A stretch of DNA of 64,000 nt from Oscillospiraceae bacterium (lineage in GTDB: Bacteria > Bacillota > Clostridia > Oscillospirales > Ruminococcaceae): assembly GCA_016298065.1 (NCBI GenBank), contig JAEDDN010000003.1, positions 1 to 64,000 of the forward strand, written 5' to 3'. Every line of letters begins with the position of its first letter. The stretch's first letter is position 1. Of the stretch, positions 61,782 through 64,000 are shown piece after piece. The translations under genes and the position numbers were made by a program. The notes under the pieces are model-generated. The model was not told the DNA's origin and made no database searches. It worked only from the letters and a program-made list of their open reading frames with translations.

Positions 61782-63038
61782 ATGAGTGATTTCGTTATAG
61801 AGGGAGGCACTAAGCTTTGCGGTGAAATTGATATTCAAGGCGCAAAAAACAGCTGTCTGCCTATTTTGGCGGCAACTCTTATTGATAAAAATGTGAGCGT
61901 AATACATAATTGCCCTGATTTAACCGACGTGAATACAGCGGTAAAAATATTAGAGTATTTGGGCTGTGAGGTAATAAGGGAAAACCATACCGTTATAGTT
62001 GACGCAACCTGCGTTACGGCTTGCGATATTCCCGAACATTTGATGTGTGAAATGCGATGTTCTGTGGTCTTTTTAGGCGCAATTATCGCACGTTGCCATA
62101 AGGCGAGAATATCAATGCCGGGAGGTTGTGAATTAGGCCCCAGACCTATAGATTTACACTTAGACGGTCTTAAAAAGTTAGGAGTAACCATTAAAGACGA
62201 ACACGGTTATCTTGACTGTAGAGTAGATAAAGGGCTTAAAGGTAATAAGATTTCTCTTGCGTTTCCAAGCGTAGGCGCAACAGAAAACATAATGATAGCG
62301 AGTACGCTCGCTAAGGGCACTACCACAATATACAATGCGGCGCAAGAGCCGGAGATAGTTGATCTTGCAAACTTTTTAAATAAAAAAGGCGCAAAAATTT
62401 ACGGTGCAGGCGAGAATATTATAGTAATAGAGGGGACTAATACTTTAAGCGACAGCATACATAGCATTATCCCGGACAGAATAGTTACGGCTACATATTT
62501 GTCCTCTGCGGCAATAACCGGCGGAGAGGTACTTTTAAAAAAGGTATGCCCTGACGATTTAAGCTCGGTAATACCGATTTTGGAGGAAGCAGGCTGCTTT
62601 GTAAAAGGGTATGACAGTAGCATATATTTAAAAGCTCCCGATATACTAAAGCCTGTGTCACTTATACGCACAATGCCGTACCCGGGTTTTCCCACTGATG
62701 CACAAGCGCCGATAATGGCTTTACTTTGCGTGGCAAACGGTACCAGTATTTTTGTGGAAAACATATTTGAAAACCGCTATAAGCATGTGTGTGAATTAAA
62801 TAAAATGGGCGCAGATATAAAGCTCGAAGGCAAGGTGGCTGTAGTAAAGGGAGTAAGTGAGCTTTACGGTACAAGCGTTGCCGCTAAGGATTTAAGAGGC
62901 GGAGCATCACTTATAGTTGCAGCACTTAAAGCCAAGGGCATAACAAGACTTAAGGATATATATCATATCGACAGAGGCTATGATAATATAGAAATTTATC
63001 TCTCGCAATTAAATGCAAAAATAATAAGGACAAAATAA
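61782..63038 (+). CDS. murA: UDP-GlcNAc 1-carboxyvinyltransferase
   Basis: First committed step of peptidoglycan synthesis. 418 residues from ATG 61782. The active-site Cys116 is in SMPGGCELGPRPIDLH, so the enzyme is of the fosfomycin-sensitive Cys type. Other blocks: GAKNSCLPILAATL near 18, VGATENIMIASTL and RGGASLIVAALKAKG. A longer start at 61761 would lie within the upstream hairpin. Confidence 0.95.
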   Translation: MSDFVIEGGTKLCGEIDIQGAKNSCLPILAATLIDKNVSVIHNCPDLTDVNTAVKILEYLGCEVIRENHTVIVDATCVTACDIPEHLMCEMRCSVVFLGAIIARCHKARISMPGGCELGPRPIDLHLDGLKKLGVTIKDEHGYLDCRVDKGLKGNKISLAFPSVGATENIMIASTLAKGTTTIYNAAQEPEIVDLANFLNKKGAKIYGAGENIIVIEGTNTLSDSIHSIIPDRIVTATYLSSAAITGGEVLLKKVCPDDLSSVIPILEEAGCFVKGYDSSIYLKAPDILKPVSLIRTMPYPGFPTDAQAPIMALLCVANGTSIFVENIFENRYKHVCELNKMGADIKLEGKVAVVKGVSELYGTSVAAKDLRGGASLIVAALKAKGITRLKDIYHIDRGYDNIEIYLSQLNAKIIRTK

Positions 63039-63059
63039 TCTAAAAAAGGAGTGTTTTAA

Positions 63060-64000
63060 TTGGGCAGGAAGTTAAAAAAGAATAAGCCGTACAACAATAA
63101 AAAATCAAGCCCTAAGCCGCAAAAGGCAAAGACTCCTAATCAAAGACGCTTTGAAGAATTAAACAGACAGACAAACGGAATTACCTCAAAGGAGCGCACC
63201 CGTTCCGAAGAAGAAATACGTATGTCTATTTGGGGTGAAAGCTCCACTGCAAAAAAGAGAAAACCAATCTCAAACGTAACTCCCGTTTCGGAGGAACAGC
63301 TTAAAAAGAAGAAAAGAAAAAGTATTGATATAGATACCTCTCTGCCTGAAAACGTATACGAGAAAAAATCAAAGAGAGCGCAAAAAAAGCAAAAGGAAAA
63401 AGCTTATCGCCAAAACAGTAAAAAGCATAAAAAAAGGCGTAAAAAGAACTATATTTTATACTATCTTTTGCTTCTTATAATAATAACGGTTGCAGGTATA
63501 ACCCTGTCCGTAACGGTGTTCTTTAACATATCCTCCATAGAGGTAAACGGCACTCAAATGTATTCGGACGAACAGATTATAGATTACGCAGATATAAGCG
63601 AGGGCGATAATCTTTTCAGGTTAAATCTTAAAAAGGCCGAGAATAATATTTTAGATAATTGCATTTATCTTGACGGAGTGGATATAAAAAGGCGTTTGCC
63701 CGACGTACTTAGCATAGAGTGTATTGAAGCCAATCCTCAAACTGCCATATATTATAAGAATAAATATTATATCGTAAGCTCAGGCGGACGCATTATTTTA
63801 GAATGTGATAACCTTGAGGCTTATCCGGATATATTTTTGATATATGACTTTGACTTAGCCGGGCTTAAAACAGGAGATTTTATAACTCAAAACAGCGATT
63901 ATAAGACCTTTGAGGAGGTTTGGAAGACAGTAGAGACTGTAGGTATGGCTGATAACATAACGGTTTCTTATATAAATTCAGGCGTTGACGTAAAGCTTTG
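63060..64000 (+). CDS. ftsQ: Cell division protein FtsQ/DivIB (cut by window end)
   Basis: An open frame from TTG 63060 (after AAAAAGGAGTG) runs past the window end; at least 313 residues. A very basic N-terminal tail of about 130 residues is rich in Lys/Arg. A transmembrane helix (about 135-157) and a POTRA domain follow (SSIEVNGTQMYSDEQIIDYA, then GDNLFRLNL). Together this is the DivIB/FtsQ layout. The long charged tail is unusual in length. It completes the division cluster with ftsL, spoVD and ftsW. Confidence 0.88.
   Translation, partial: MGRKLKKNKPYNNKKSSPKPQKAKTPNQRRFEELNRQTNGITSKERTRSEEEIRMSIWGESSTAKKRKPISNVTPVSEEQLKKKKRKSIDIDTSLPENVYEKKSKRAQKKQKEKAYRQNSKKHKKRRKKNYILYYLLLLIIITVAGITLSVTVFFNISSIEVNGTQMYSDEQIIDYADISEGDNLFRLNLKKAENNILDNCIYLDGVDIKRRLPDVLSIECIEANPQTAIYYKNKYYIVSSGGRIILECDNLEAYPDIFLIYDFDLAGLKTGDFITQNSDYKTFEEVWKTVETVGMADNITVSYINSGVDVKL

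Noticed and set aside
1..64000. tRNA or rRNA genes, insertion sequences, attachment sites
   Set aside because: No tRNA cloverleaf, rRNA stretch, transposase or integrase, and no convincing direct repeats bordering the phage cluster could be recognised by eye.

Overview
The window is a low-GC chromosomal segment of a spore-forming Clostridia-type Firmicute, probably a gut Oscillospirales/Ruminococcaceae-like lineage (inference). Support comes from spoIIR, a SpoVD-type PASTA transpeptidase, a T-box on pheST, IreB, MecA, a mra/mur cluster and a MurE with the DNPR motif typical of diaminopimelate-adding enzymes. No tRNA, rRNA, CRISPR array or insertion sequence was seen.

Layout. 0.1-1.6 kb: folate transporter folT under a THF riboswitch, then spoIIR. 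1.9-4.8 kb: a secreted subtilisin-like protease whose C-terminal lectin part lies beyond an in-frame TAG. 4.9-17.05 kb: eighteen co-directional minus-strand phage genes in the order of the Bacillus PBSX late operon (terminase, portal, protease, capsid, connectors, sheath, tube, chaperone, LysM protein, hub, spike, gp25, baseplate J, XkdU). There is no tape measure, tail fibre, lysis, integrase or replication gene. 17.1-19.9 kb: an unknown membrane protein, NAD(P)HX repair enzyme and DUF6106-like protein. 20-28 kb: T-box-pheST, ireB, trmN6-like, rsmI and a two-component system. 28.3-35 kb: rpe, mecA, an unusual rnfD-rnfE-rnfA trio, a putative glycoside hydrolase, phosphoglucomutase and rpmE. 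35-39.3 kb: IMPACT protein, dnaG, rpoD and an Rrf2 regulator. 39.4-40.9 kb: a prophage-type switch (ImmA protease and XRE repressor facing a small-protein/sigma-like operon) with three ACAC-N5-GTGT operators and a LexA-type box. 40.9-51 kb: pseudouridine synthase, ilvE, GH42 beta-galactosidase, preQ1-riboswitch-queT, a large LRR surface protein, DUF1015 and a zinc-ribbon protein. 51.1-64 kb: division and cell-wall cluster mraZ-rsmH-ftsL-spoVD-murE-murF-mraY-ftsW-murG-murA-ftsQ (cut by the window end), without murD.

Most interesting. (1) The intact but tape-measure-less PBSX-like cluster and the remote SOS/ImmA-type switch 22 kb away look like two halves of one domesticated element; a near-match of the switch operator lies just upstream of terS. 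(2) The RnfD/E/A trio lacks the B, C and G partners, and three of the four cysteines that hold the RnfA/RnfE iron-sulfur cluster are gone. (3) Four genes appear to start on non-standard codons (ATT or ATA, ATC, ACG, ATA), each placed correctly after a strong Shine-Dalgarno sequence.
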